This document shows positions 26,045 to 35,398 of a stretch of 40,880 nt of DNA, in pieces. Within the stretch, counting starts at the first letter, position 1; each line of letters begins with the position of its first letter. The stretch lies in the NCBI RefSeq assembly GCF_014646155.1, contig NZ_BMMX01000004.1, positions 1 to 40,880 of the forward strand. Direction: 5' to 3'. The translations under genes were made by a program, and so were the position numbers. Below the pieces are notes generated by a model that worked only from the letters and a program-made list of their open reading frames with translations, was not told the origin of the DNA and made no database searches. The stretch is from Mangrovihabitans endophyticus. Lineage in GTDB: Bacteria; Actinomycetota; Actinomycetes; Mycobacteriales; Micromonosporaceae.

Positions 26045-28786
26045 ATGCCAGCACTGCCGGCGCGGCTGCGTCGTGTCCTGCCCCGCGTCACCCGCCGCCG
26101 GATCCTCGCCGCCTCGGCGGTGGTGCTGCTCCTGGCCGTCGTGGTGGGCGTCGCCGTGTGGCCGGACCGGCCCGCCTGGACCAGCACCGACGCGCGCATC
26201 ACCGTGCGTACCGGCCCGGACGACACCGACCGGGTCGACCTGTCCACCCGGTTCTACCTGCCGCGAGACCGGTCCGGGAAGGTGCCGGCCATCCTGCTCG
26301 CGCACGGCTTCGGCGGCACCATGGACTCGGTGCGCGACGACGCCGAAGACCTCGCGGCCCGTGGGTACGCCGTGCTCACCTGGACCGCGCAGGGCTTCGG
26401 CACCAGCACCGGCCAGATCCACCTGGACAGTCCGGACTGGGAGGTCAAGGACGCGCAACGGCTGCTGGACTGGCTGGCGGCGCGGCCCGAGGTGCGTACC
26501 GACGCGGACGGTGACCCGCGCGTGGGGGTGATCGGTGGCTCGTACGGCGGAGCGCTGGCCCTCCTGCTCGCCGCCCAGGACCGGCGCGTCGACGCGATCG
26601 TGCCGATGATCACCTGGAACGACCTGGCGAGATCGTTCCTGCCGCAGTCCGCCGACGTTGCCGCTACCGGGGTGTTCAAGAAGAGCTGGGCCGGCCTGTT
26701 CTTCGGCAGCACCGCGGCCGGGCCGGACCCCGCAGGCGGCAACCCCGCCTGCGGCCGGCTCGCGGCCGACGTCTGCTCTGCTTACCTGGCCACGGCCACC
26801 TCCGGCACGGCGGACGATGTCGCGCTGCGGCTCTTCCGTCGCTCCAGCCCGGCCGCGGTGCTGGACCGGATCTCCGCGCCCACGCTGCTGGTGCAGGGTG
26901 AGGTGGACACGCTGTTCCCGCTGTCCGAGGCGGATGCCAACGCCCGTGGCATCGCGGCCACCGGCACACCGGTGCGGGTGGCGTGGTACACCGGCGGCCA
27001 CGATGGCGGCGACGGCCCGCAGACCGACCAGGACCGCATCCACTTCCTCATCGACCAGTGGTTCGGCCACTACCTCAAGGGCACCGGCGCGGCACCCGCC
27101 GACAGCTTCACCTATTCGCGGGTGGCCGGGTTCAGCGCGCTGGACCGAGGACTGGTCACCAACGCCTATTCGCGGCCGGCCTACCCGGGCCTGACCGGCA
27201 CCGGGAGCGCCGCCGTCGCGGTGCGCGGGCCGGCGCAGGAGATCGCCAGCCCGCCGAACGGCAACCCCGGCGCGCTCTCCTCGCTGCCGGGCATCTCCAG
27301 CGGGCTCAGCGGGTTGCTCGACGGGGCGACCCGGGACGTGCCGGGTCAATTCGCCGCCTACCAGAGCGCGCCGCTGACCGCGGCGGTCGACGTCGCCGGT
27401 GCACCGGTGATCCGGCTGCGTGCCGCGTCCGCGACCGGCACCGCGACGCTGTTCGTCAAGCTGTACGACGTAGGCCCGGACGGCGCGGCGACGCTGAGTT
27501 CCGGGTTGGTCGCCCCGGTGCGGCTCACCGGTCTGCCGAGCGATCTCGGCGACGCGCAACCGGTCACCGTCACGCTGCCGGCGATCGTCCGGCGGCTCGA
27601 TGCCGGACACACCGTACGGATCGTGGTGGCCACCTCCGACCAGGCATACTTCGCTCCGGCCCGGCCCGCGACCTACACCGTCGCCGTGGAGCCGCGGGTC
27701 ACCCTGCCCACCGTGGTGGGCACGCCGATCGCCGACCCGCAGACCGTCTGGCGGTATGTGCTGGCGGCGGTGGTCGCCGCGATCCTGCTCGGCCTGCTGG
27801 TCACCCTGCTGGTGCGCGGTCGGCGGCTGCGGCGGCGCGAGCACCGGGCGTTGCCCGAGTACGCGGACACGCCGCTGGTGGTGCGGGGGCTCCGCAAGGC
27901 GTACGCGGACGGGTTCGTGGCGGTCGAAGAGATCGGCTTCACCGTCGAGCGCGGGCAGGTGGTCGGGTTGCTCGGCCCCAACGGCGCCGGAAAGACCACC
28001 ACGCTGCGGGTTCTGATGGGGCTGACCATGCCCACCGCGGGTGACGCGCTGGTCTTCGGGCATCGGCTGGAACCCGGTTCTCCGGTGTTGTCCCGGGTCG
28101 GGGCGCTCGTCGAAGGTCCCGGTTTCCTGCCGCACCTCAGCGGATACGAGAACCTTCGGGCGTACTGGCGTGCCACCGGCCGCCCGGAGAGCGACGCGCG
28201 ATTCGCCGAGGCGCTGGAGATCGCCGGGCTGGGTGACTCGGTGCATCGGCGCACCAAGAACTACAGCCACGGCATGCGGCAGCGCCTGGCCATCGCCCAG
28301 GCCATGCTCGGCATGCCCGAACTGCTGGTGTTGGACGAGCCGACGGACGGGCTGGACCCGCCGCAGATCGCCGAGATGCGCCGGGTGCTGCGGCGCTATG
28401 CCACCGACGGCCGCGCGGTGCTGGTGTCCAGCCATCTGCTGGCCGAGGTGGAGCAGACCTGCACGCACGCGGTGGTGGTGAACAAGGGGCGCATCGTCGC
28501 GTCCGGGCCGGTCGAGGAGATCGTCGGCGAGTCGCCGTCGGTGACCATCGAGGTGTCCGACGTGCCGGAGGCGTCGCGCGTGCTGTCCGGCCTGGACGTC
28601 CGCTCGGTGACCCCGGAGGGGCCCAGCTCGCTGGTGGTGGACATGAACGGCACACCGCGCGCCGACGTGGTGGCCTCCCTGGTGCGGGCCGGGGTGGGCG
28701 TCGACCGGGTGGTTCCCCGGCGCCGCCTGGAGGACGCGTTCCTGGCGCTGGTCGGCGACAACTCACGGGGGAGCGGGGACCGATGA
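26045..28786 (+). CDS. Fusion: extracytoplasmic CocE/S15-type hydrolase + transmembrane helix + ABC transporter ATPase
   Basis: A 913-residue single chain. It has a basic N-terminus, membrane helix 1 (20-39), and an alpha/beta-hydrolase domain with nucleophile Ser166 in GGSYGG, Asp288 in QGEVDTLFP and His319 in TGGHDGG. A PepX-C-like beta domain follows (about 440-560), then membrane helix 2 (about 570-592) followed by RGRRLRRREH, then an ABC ATPase with Walker A GPNGAGKTT (644-652), signature YSHGMRQRL, Walker B LLVLDEPTDGLD (Glu765) and H-loop VSSH. The positive-inside rule places the hydrolase outside and the ATPase inside. The permease gene overlaps its stop. Substrate is unknown. CocE/S15 enzymes cleave esters or X-Pro peptides, so handling of a peptide or acylated compound is possible. 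No frameshift joins the parts; the frame is continuous. Confidence 0.9.
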   Translation: MPALPARLRRVLPRVTRRRILAASAVVLLLAVVVGVAVWPDRPAWTSTDARITVRTGPDDTDRVDLSTRFYLPRDRSGKVPAILLAHGFGGTMDSVRDDAEDLAARGYAVLTWTAQGFGTSTGQIHLDSPDWEVKDAQRLLDWLAARPEVRTDADGDPRVGVIGGSYGGALALLLAAQDRRVDAIVPMITWNDLARSFLPQSADVAATGVFKKSWAGLFFGSTAAGPDPAGGNPACGRLAADVCSAYLATATSGTADDVALRLFRRSSPAAVLDRISAPTLLVQGEVDTLFPLSEADANARGIAATGTPVRVAWYTGGHDGGDGPQTDQDRIHFLIDQWFGHYLKGTGAAPADSFTYSRVAGFSALDRGLVTNAYSRPAYPGLTGTGSAAVAVRGPAQEIASPPNGNPGALSSLPGISSGLSGLLDGATRDVPGQFAAYQSAPLTAAVDVAGAPVIRLRAASATGTATLFVKLYDVGPDGAATLSSGLVAPVRLTGLPSDLGDAQPVTVTLPAIVRRLDAGHTVRIVVATSDQAYFAPARPATYTVAVEPRVTLPTVVGTPIADPQTVWRYVLAAVVAAILLGLLVTLLVRGRRLRRREHRALPEYADTPLVVRGLRKAYADGFVAVEEIGFTVERGQVVGLLGPNGAGKTTTLRVLMGLTMPTAGDALVFGHRLEPGSPVLSRVGALVEGPGFLPHLSGYENLRAYWRATGRPESDARFAEALEIAGLGDSVHRRTKNYSHGMRQRLAIAQAMLGMPELLVLDEPTDGLDPPQIAEMRRVLRRYATDGRAVLVSSHLLAEVEQTCTHAVVVNKGRIVASGPVEEIVGESPSVTIEVSDVPEASRVLSGLDVRSVTPEGPSSLVVDMNGTPRADVVASLVRAGVGVDRVVPRRRLEDAFLALVGDNSRGSGDR

Positions 28787-29646
28787 CCACATCCGCAACG
28801 CACGGCTATCGTCCGTCCGCCACCCTGCCGATCCGGGCGGAGATCCGCCGGCAGGCGTCGCGGCGGCGCACCCAACTCGCCCTCGGCTTCATGATCCTGC
28901 TGCCGTTGATCGTGCTGCTCGCCTTCGAGTTCGGGGGCGGCTCGAACGACAACGACCGTCGTGGCGCCGAGGCGTTCGGCAGCCTTGTCGACTTGGCCAC
29001 CTCCGGCGGCTTGAACTTCGCGCTGTTCTGCCTCGCCGTCTCGGCCGGGTTCCTGCTCGTCGTGGTGGTCGCGTTGTTCTGTGGCGACACGGTGGCCAGC
29101 GAGGCGAGCTGGGGGAGCCTGCGCTATCTCCTGGCCGCGCCGGTGCCGCGGGTGCGCCTGCTCGGGGTGAAGCTGGTGGTGGCGCTGGCGTATTCGTTGT
29201 TCGCGCTGGTGCTGTTGGCCGGCGCCGCGTTGCTGCTGGGCACGGTGCGCTACGGCTGGGCGCCGCTGAGCAGCACCGTCGCCGCGCAGATCCCGGCCGG
29301 TCAGGGCGTGCTGCGCCTGCTGGGCATTCTCGGCTATCTGGCGGTGACCCTGCTGGTGGTGGCCGGCCTGGCGTTCCTGCTGTCCGTGCTGACCGACGCG
29401 GCGCTGGGCGCGGTGGGCGGTGCGGTGCTGCTCTGGATCCTGTCCAGCATCCTGGACCAGATCACCGCCCTCGGCGGGCTGCGCGACATCCTGCCCACCC
29501 ACTACAGCCAGGCGTGGCTGGGACTGCTGTCGACTCCGGCGCAGACCGACGACGTGGTGAAGGGGGCGATCTCCGCGGTGGTCTACGCGGCGGTGTTCTG
29601 GGCGCTGGCGTTCTGGCGGTTCACCCGCAAGGACATCACGTCGTAA
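28783..29646 (+). CDS. ABC-2 type transporter permease
   Basis: A 287-residue membrane protein overlapping the stop of the fusion ATPase gene as ATGA, so translation is coupled. Six hydrophobic helices are visible (about 34-52, 78-101, 127-152, 179-203, 206-226 and 262-282), with an extracytoplasmic Asn/Asp-rich loop after the first. The GDTVASEASWGSLRYLLAAPV segment after helix 2 is typical of ABC-2 permeases of the NatB/bacitracin-export kind. It should pair with the upstream ATPase to make an exporter. Only one permease is encoded, so it probably acts as a homodimer. Confidence 0.9.
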   Translation: MTTSATHGYRPSATLPIRAEIRRQASRRRTQLALGFMILLPLIVLLAFEFGGGSNDNDRRGAEAFGSLVDLATSGGLNFALFCLAVSAGFLLVVVVALFCGDTVASEASWGSLRYLLAAPVPRVRLLGVKLVVALAYSLFALVLLAGAALLLGTVRYGWAPLSSTVAAQIPAGQGVLRLLGILGYLAVTLLVVAGLAFLLSVLTDAALGAVGGAVLLWILSSILDQITALGGLRDILPTHYSQAWLGLLSTPAQTDDVVKGAISAVVYAAVFWALAFWRFTRKDITS

Positions 29647-29702
29647 ATGTGGCGTCCGCCAGGCCCGTACCCAAATCCCTTACCGCTTGGAAGAATTCTC
29701 CG

Positions 29703-30608
29703 GTGGCGAACTTCCGCATCCGTCAGGCGCACGCGGACGACGCGCCCGCGGTGGTCGCGTTGCGCTCACGCGTCTACCCGTACCTCGTGCGCGGCGTGGC
29801 CTCGACCCGGCGCATGATCTCCATTCCGCTGCCCCGCGAGGATCGTGCGACATTCGTGGCGGAGACCGAGGGGGAGGTAGTGGGCTGGGTTTCCGCCTAC
29901 CGCAACCTGCGGGCGGCCCAACCGGACATCGGGCAGATCTCCCTCCTCCACGTGCATCCCGAGCATCGCCGCCGGGGCATCGGTGACGCCCTGTTGTCGG
30001 CCTCCGCCGGTCACCTGCGCGCGGTGGGCATCCGGCGGGCGGCGGCCACCACCACCGTGGAAGCCCTCGGTTTCGCCGAACGCTACGGCTTCCGTCCGGT
30101 ACGCGAACTGCGGTACGCGCGCCTCGACCTGAGCTTGATGCGGGCCGGGCCGCCGGTGGTGCCGGAGGGTCTGCGCCTGGTCCCGCTGCATGACGTCGAC
30201 GAGCGTGCCCTCTACGAGGCGGACGTCGCCGCCGCCTCCGACGAGCCCGGCGACGTCGCGGCGGCGCCCGCGCCGTTCGAGCTCTGGCGGCACGACGTCT
30301 GGGCGGACGACGAGCTGGACCGGGACGCCAGCACGGCCGTCATGGCGGGATCGGAAGTGGTGTCGTTCGCACTGCTCACCCGTGACGGGGACCGCGCGTG
30401 GTCGGACATGACGGCCACCGTTCCCGCCCGGCGGCGCCGTGGTCTGGCCCGCCTGGCGAAGGCCGCATCGCTGCGGCATGCCGCAGCCGGGGGTGTCCGC
30501 GCGGCCTACACCGGCAACGACGAATCCAACGCCGCCATGGTGGCGGTCAACGCGGGACTCGGATACCGCGTGGTGGCGACGCAGGTGTCCGGGATGGCCG
30601 CGCTCTGA
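29703..30608 (+). CDS. Tandem-GNAT acetyltransferase
   Basis: A ~301-residue protein with two GNAT-like halves. The N-terminal half (1-145) has a good acetyl-CoA motif, ISLLHVHPEHRRRGIGDALL, and ends AERYGFRPVRELRYARLDL. The C-terminal half has MTATVPARRRRGLARLAKAA and NDESNAAMVAVNAGLGYRVV. Double-GNAT proteins include mycothiol synthase MshD, but the diagnostic context is absent and the substrate is unknown. The start is set at GTG 29703, where FRIRQAHADDAP begins the domain. GGAAG lies about 10 nt upstream. Confidence 0.8.
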   Translation: MANFRIRQAHADDAPAVVALRSRVYPYLVRGVASTRRMISIPLPREDRATFVAETEGEVVGWVSAYRNLRAAQPDIGQISLLHVHPEHRRRGIGDALLSASAGHLRAVGIRRAAATTTVEALGFAERYGFRPVRELRYARLDLSLMRAGPPVVPEGLRLVPLHDVDERALYEADVAAASDEPGDVAAAPAPFELWRHDVWADDELDRDASTAVMAGSEVVSFALLTRDGDRAWSDMTATVPARRRRGLARLAKAASLRHAAAGGVRAAYTGNDESNAAMVAVNAGLGYRVVATQVSGMAAL

Positions 30609-30691
30609 TGCGGCGGGACATCGCTCACACCTTGGGATCGCGCGGTTACGCCGACGAAATCACCGCGTAAGCTGTCTCCAACAACTGCATA

Positions 30692-30826
30692 CCTCATCCA
30701 GAGGGGCTGAGGGATACGGCCCGACGACGCCCCGGCAACCACCGCGCTTGACTCGATGACGAGGCCAGCGCGCGGCAGGTGCTAATTCCGTCCCCGCTCG
30801 CCGTCCGGCGCCGGGGGAAGATGAGA
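30692..30826 (+). promoter_or_regulatory. SAM-I (S-box) riboswitch upstream of thrC
   Basis: The order of conserved blocks fits SAM-I: P1 5' strand CCTCATC (30692-30698), GGGGCTGAGGGA, GGCCCGACGACGCCCCGGCAACC, the GCGCGC stem of P3, GGTGCTAATTCC (30778-30789), a P4 hairpin (CCCCG...CGGGG) and the P1 3' strand GATGAG (30820-30825) in AGATGAGAGG. The P1 3' strand touches the thrC ribosome site (GAGAGGAAGG), so ligand binding could act on translation as well as transcription. A possible -10, TAAGCT, lies at 30668-30673. Confidence 0.9.
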
Positions 30827-30838
30827 GGAAGGCCTCAC

Positions 30839-32134
30839 ATGACGTCGGCGATCGACGCCCCCACCTCCACCACCGCACCGGTCCGCACCAGCCCCGCACG
30901 GGCTCTGGTCTGTCGCGGCTGTGGTGCCGAATACCCCCTCGCCGCCCAACACGCCTGCTTCGAGTGTTTCGGCCCGCTGGAGGTCGCGTACGACCCGGCG
31001 GCGCTGGCCCAGGTGACCCGCGCCCAGATCGAGGCGGGCCCGCGGAACATCTGGCGGTACGCGGGCCTGCTGCCGGCCGGTCAGGACGCCGCCGCCCGTG
31101 TCACGCTCGATCCCGGGTTCACCCCGTTGGTCGCCGCTCCGGCCCTGGCGGCCGAGCTCGGCATCACCGCGCCGGTGCACGTCAAGGACGACTCGGCCAA
31201 CCCGACGCACTCGTTCAAGGACCGCGTGGTGTCGGTGGCGCTGACCGCTGCGCGTGGGCTGGGCTTCACCCGGTTCGCCTGCGCGTCCACCGGCAACCTG
31301 GCGAACTCGGTGGCGGCGCACGCGGCCCGCGCCGGTGTGCCGTCGATCGTGTTCATCCCCGGTGACCTGGAGCAGGGCAAGATCGTCACCACCGCGGTCT
31401 ACGGCGGGGAACTCGTCGCGATCGACGGATCGTACGACGACGTGAACCGGTTGTGTGGCGAGTTGGTGGAGACCGACGAGTTCGAGGACACCGCGTTCGT
31501 CAACGTGAACGTGCGCCCGTTCTACGCGGAGGGTTCCAAGACGCTGGGCTATGAGGTGGCCGAGCAACTGGGCTGGCGCATCCCGTCCCAGGTGGTCATC
31601 CCGATGGCGTCCGGCGAGTTGCTGACCAAGGTGGACAAGGCGTTCTCGGAGCTGGTGGAGATCGGCCTGGTGGATGCCCCGGCGGACGGCTGGACGGTGT
31701 TCGGCGCGCAGTCCGCGGGCTGCAATCCGATCGCGACGGCGCTGCACCAGGGGACCGACACGATCACCCCGGTGAAGCCGACCGGCATCGCCAAGTCGCT
31801 CAACATCGGTGACCCGGCGGCGGGCGCGTACGCGATCGAGGCGGTCCGGCGCACCGGTGGCTGGATGGACTACGCCGACGACGAGGAGATCCGCGCCGGG
31901 ATCCGGTTGCTGGCCCGCACCACAGGCGTGTTCGCCGAGACCGCCGGCGGGGTGACCGTGGCGGTGCTGAAGAAGCTGGTGGACGCCGGGAAACTGGACC
32001 CGGCGAAGGAGACCGTGGTCTTCAACACCGGCGAGGGGCTCAAGACGCTGGACGCGGTGGCCGGCCAGGTCGGACCCACGCATCGGATCAAGCCGTCGTT
32101 GCGCGGCGTGCGAGACGCCGGCCTGCTCGGATGA
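30839..32134 (+). CDS. thrC: Threonine synthase
   Basis: A 431-residue PLP enzyme converting O-phosphohomoserine to threonine and phosphate. The N-terminus carries a zinc-ribbon-like CRGCGAEYPL...CFECFG. The PLP lysine is Lys127 in HSFKDRVV. The catalytic core has STGNLANSVAAHAA, IPGDLEQGKIV, MASGELLTKV and NIGDPAAGAY, and the C-terminal FNTGEGLKTLDAV is typical of the long form related to plant enzymes. ATG 30839 follows GAGAGGAAGG directly after the SAM-I aptamer. SAM control fits the branch point where phosphohomoserine leads to threonine or methionine. Confidence 0.95.
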   Translation: MTSAIDAPTSTTAPVRTSPARALVCRGCGAEYPLAAQHACFECFGPLEVAYDPAALAQVTRAQIEAGPRNIWRYAGLLPAGQDAAARVTLDPGFTPLVAAPALAAELGITAPVHVKDDSANPTHSFKDRVVSVALTAARGLGFTRFACASTGNLANSVAAHAARAGVPSIVFIPGDLEQGKIVTTAVYGGELVAIDGSYDDVNRLCGELVETDEFEDTAFVNVNVRPFYAEGSKTLGYEVAEQLGWRIPSQVVIPMASGELLTKVDKAFSELVEIGLVDAPADGWTVFGAQSAGCNPIATALHQGTDTITPVKPTGIAKSLNIGDPAAGAYAIEAVRRTGGWMDYADDEEIRAGIRLLARTTGVFAETAGGVTVAVLKKLVDAGKLDPAKETVVFNTGEGLKTLDAVAGQVGPTHRIKPSLRGVRDAGLLG

Positions 32135-32340
32135 CTCTCCGTAGTCGGCTATCGGACGAGGAGTCGAAGATTACCCCGCTCAGCCCTTGCGTTCGGATCA
32201 CGCTCTCGGCAGGATGCTCTCTGCGGGGGGACGTGACGCCGTACGCGGCCCCATAAATCGAGCTTGGTGACAATCTCCGTTGGGGCCCAACGACCCGGTG
32301 CCGGAGGCGCTGTGCGTTCGTCCTCTCGACCAACTTGATC

Positions 32341-32380
32341 GACAAGCCCGTTCCGGTTCAACTGCCGGGGCGGGCTCGTC
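32341..32380. terminator. Hairpin at the end of the HESRH-motif gene
   Basis: GACAAGCCCG (32341-32350) pairs with CGGGCTCGTC (32371-32380) with one mismatch, and an inner CCGG/CCGG stem closes the loop. It overlaps the last codons of the minus-strand gene and faces thrC, so it may end transcription from either side. The 223-nt gap from 32135 to 32357 otherwise holds nothing I can identify. Confidence 0.45.
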
Positions 32381-32822
32381 GCTGTCCGGGTGAGCGAGCC
32401 ACCCGTGCCATCCACGGACGCAGCGGCTTCTCGACATAACCGCCGCCGGCCAGTCCGGCGCGCCGCTCGAAAGTGTTCCGCGCGCCGTATGACCCGGTGA
32501 GCGCATAGGACCATCCGCAAGACGCCCAGTAGGCCGGCCAGAACAGCGGGCCCAGCGTGGCGTATTGCGCGGCGTGCCGGCTCTCATGGTGGAACAGCTC
32601 GGTGCGTCGTTCATCGAGCAGCCAGTCGGCGGTGCGACGGGTCAGAATCACCGAGCCGACGGTGAAGCAGGTCGCCGCCGGGACCCTCCGGGCATACCCC
32701 TCGGCGATCAGGACGCCGTCGCGTCCCCGCCGCACCGTGGCGCCGGACAGCCAGGCGAGCAGCAGGCCCGCGCCGGTCGTCCCGTTCACGGCGGTCAGCA
32801 GGGTGCGGGCCCGGGTGTGCAT
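32358..32822 (-). CDS. Small membrane-associated protein with HESRH zincin-like motif
   Basis: A 154-residue protein. The N-terminal part has a hydrophobic stretch ([20 protein letters not shown]). The centre carries [20 protein letters not shown], an HExxH-type motif set before an aromatic [19 protein letters not shown], then a short basic tail. Proteins with a similar HE(S/R)RH...QY..GPLF.PAY layout occur widely as unannotated small proteins. A metal-dependent peptidase activity is possible but unproven. ATG 32822 shares its A with the stop of the upstream GNAT gene (TGATG), so the two are coupled. Confidence 0.7.
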   Translation of the reverse strand: MHTRARTLLTAVNGTTGAGLLLAWLSGATVRRGRDGVLIAEGYARRVPAATCFTVGSVILTRRTADWLLDERRTELFHHESRHAAQYATLGPLFWPAYWASCGWSYALTGSYGARNTFERRAGLAGGGYVEKPLRPWMARVARSPGQRRARPGS

Positions 32823-33349
32823 CAGGCTTTCCGCCGCATCTGCAGCTCGGTCAGCGCCGGGATCACCGGGTGGCGCACGCGCACGCCGGTATCGGTGAAG
32901 CCCAGCCGTTCGTACGCCCGGACGGCGCGGTCGTTGCCGACCACCACCTCCAGCATCAACTCGGTGCGGCCGTGCTCGCGGGACCACGCGGCGACCGTCT
33001 CGACCAGTTCCGCGAGCACCCCGGTGCCGCGATGGGCGGGCGTGATGTAGACCGCGAAGACCACCGTGACGCCCGGCTCCTCGGGCAACACGGTGCCGCC
33101 CGCGTGGCCGATCAGCGGGCCACCCGGGTCGGCGACGAACTGGGCCAGGCCGCCGCCGGCGGACGCCTGCGTGACGCGGCGGCGGAAATCCTCGTGCGGA
33201 CGTGCCGCCGCCTGCGCGAGCGTCTCCAGGAAGGCCAGTGGGCTGTCCGCCAGCATTTCCAGGCGCAGGGCGCGCATCCGGGCCGCGTCGCCGGGCGTCA
33301 CCCGGTGCACGGTGCCGGTGTGCCGGTTCGGGGCCAGGGTGGTGGTCAT
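32822..33349 (-). CDS. GNAT acetyltransferase
   Basis: A 175-residue acetyltransferase. After ~12 leading residues the GNAT domain begins [20 protein letters not shown]. The acetyl-CoA motif is [22 protein letters not shown], and [21 protein letters not shown] is the typical B-motif close. The substrate is unknown. The ATG at 33347-33349 lacks a Shine-Dalgarno sequence. It overlaps the TGA of an eight-codon upstream ORF, and its first codons are a near copy of that ORF. Longer open frames upstream run across the groEL control region and are unlikely. Confidence 0.82.
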   Translation of the reverse strand: MTTTLAPNRHTGTVHRVTPGDAARMRALRLEMLADSPLAFLETLAQAAARPHEDFRRRVTQASAGGGLAQFVADPGGPLIGHAGGTVLPEEPGVTVVFAVYITPAHRGTGVLAELVETVAAWSREHGRTELMLEVVVGNDRAVRAYERLGFTDTGVRVRHPVIPALTELQMRRKA

Positions 33350-33372
33350 CGGGTTGCCAGGTTGGTGGTCAT
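33346..33372 (-). CDS. Short upstream ORF (8 codons) overlapping the GNAT start, tentative
   Basis: ATG 33372 opens MTTNLATR and stops at TGA 33348-33346, sharing ATGA with the GNAT start. It is a tandem near-duplicate of the GNAT 5' end (ATGACCACCAACCTGGC against ATGACCACCACCCTGGC). It may feed ribosomes to the GNAT gene, which has no Shine-Dalgarno sequence of its own, or be a simple duplication scar. Confidence 0.35.
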   Translation of the reverse strand: MTTNLATR

Positions 33373-33478
33373 GCTGCCTGCCTACCCGCCCCCGGCGGGC
33401 CCGGCAACCGGGTTGCCGACTTCCGATGCGCACGGCGGCGATCGCCCGCCGCGCGGGTCGGTGGTGCGGGGGAGTTTG

Positions 33479-33505
33479 CTTGCACTCGCCCCGGGGGAGT
33501 GCTAA
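33479..33505. promoter_or_regulatory. CIRCE operator 1 (HrcA-binding)
   Basis: CTTGCACTC-N9-GAGTGCTAA matches the CIRCE consensus TTAGCACTC-N9-GAGTGCTAA with two changes in the left arm. It is the site of heat-shock repression by HrcA in groEL promoters. Confidence 0.93.
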
Positions 33506-33513
33506 ACAGGTCA

Positions 33514-33540
33514 TTGGCACTCGCACTATGTGAGTGCCAG
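33514..33540. promoter_or_regulatory. CIRCE operator 2 (HrcA-binding)
   Basis: TTGGCACTC-N9-GAGTGCCAG is a second CIRCE-like element, 8 nt after the first. The left arm has one consensus change and the right arm two, and the two arms still pair. From here to the groEL start (33541-33694) is a ~155-nt leader with no further recognisable site except the ribosome site. Confidence 0.88.
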
Positions 33541-33628
33541 CAGGTCGGGACGGTGGGGTTCCGGTCGGGCGCCGCCATCGGTGACCCGGCACGGTGCCGG
33601 TCGTCGCGGGCTATCCGGCTCGGCCTGA

Positions 33629-35317
<1,689 letters not shown>

Positions 35318-35341
35318 GTCCAGTCCCCATCAAGCACGATG

Positions 35342-35370
35342 AAGCGGGCCGCCCTCGGGCGGCCCGCTTT
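35342..35370 (+). terminator. Strong intrinsic-type terminator after groEL
   Basis: AAGCGGGCCGCCC (35342-35354) pairs perfectly with GGGCGGCCCGCTT (35357-35369) and is followed by TTTCGTC. It begins 25 nt after the groEL stop and also lies just past the stop of the convergent MFS gene. Confidence 0.88.
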
Positions 35371-35398
35371 CGTCTCGGGCCGAGTTCACCGCCGTGGA

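Noticed and set aside
26018..28468. 816-codon minus-strand open frame opposite the hydrolase-ABC fusion
   Set aside because: Composition is typical of antisense GC-rich DNA. All conserved motifs lie on the plus strand.
30692..30826. SAM-IV riboswitch as the alternative class before thrC
   Set aside because: The order GGGCTGAGGGA ... CCCGGCAACC ... GGTGCTAATTCC ... P4 ... AGATGAGAGG fits SAM-I. The SAM-IV 3' pseudoknot arrangement is not seen.
32247..32287. GGCCCC...GGGGCC inverted repeat after thrC as a terminator
   Set aside because: The stem is only 6 bp with a 29-nt loop, which is too weak to support.
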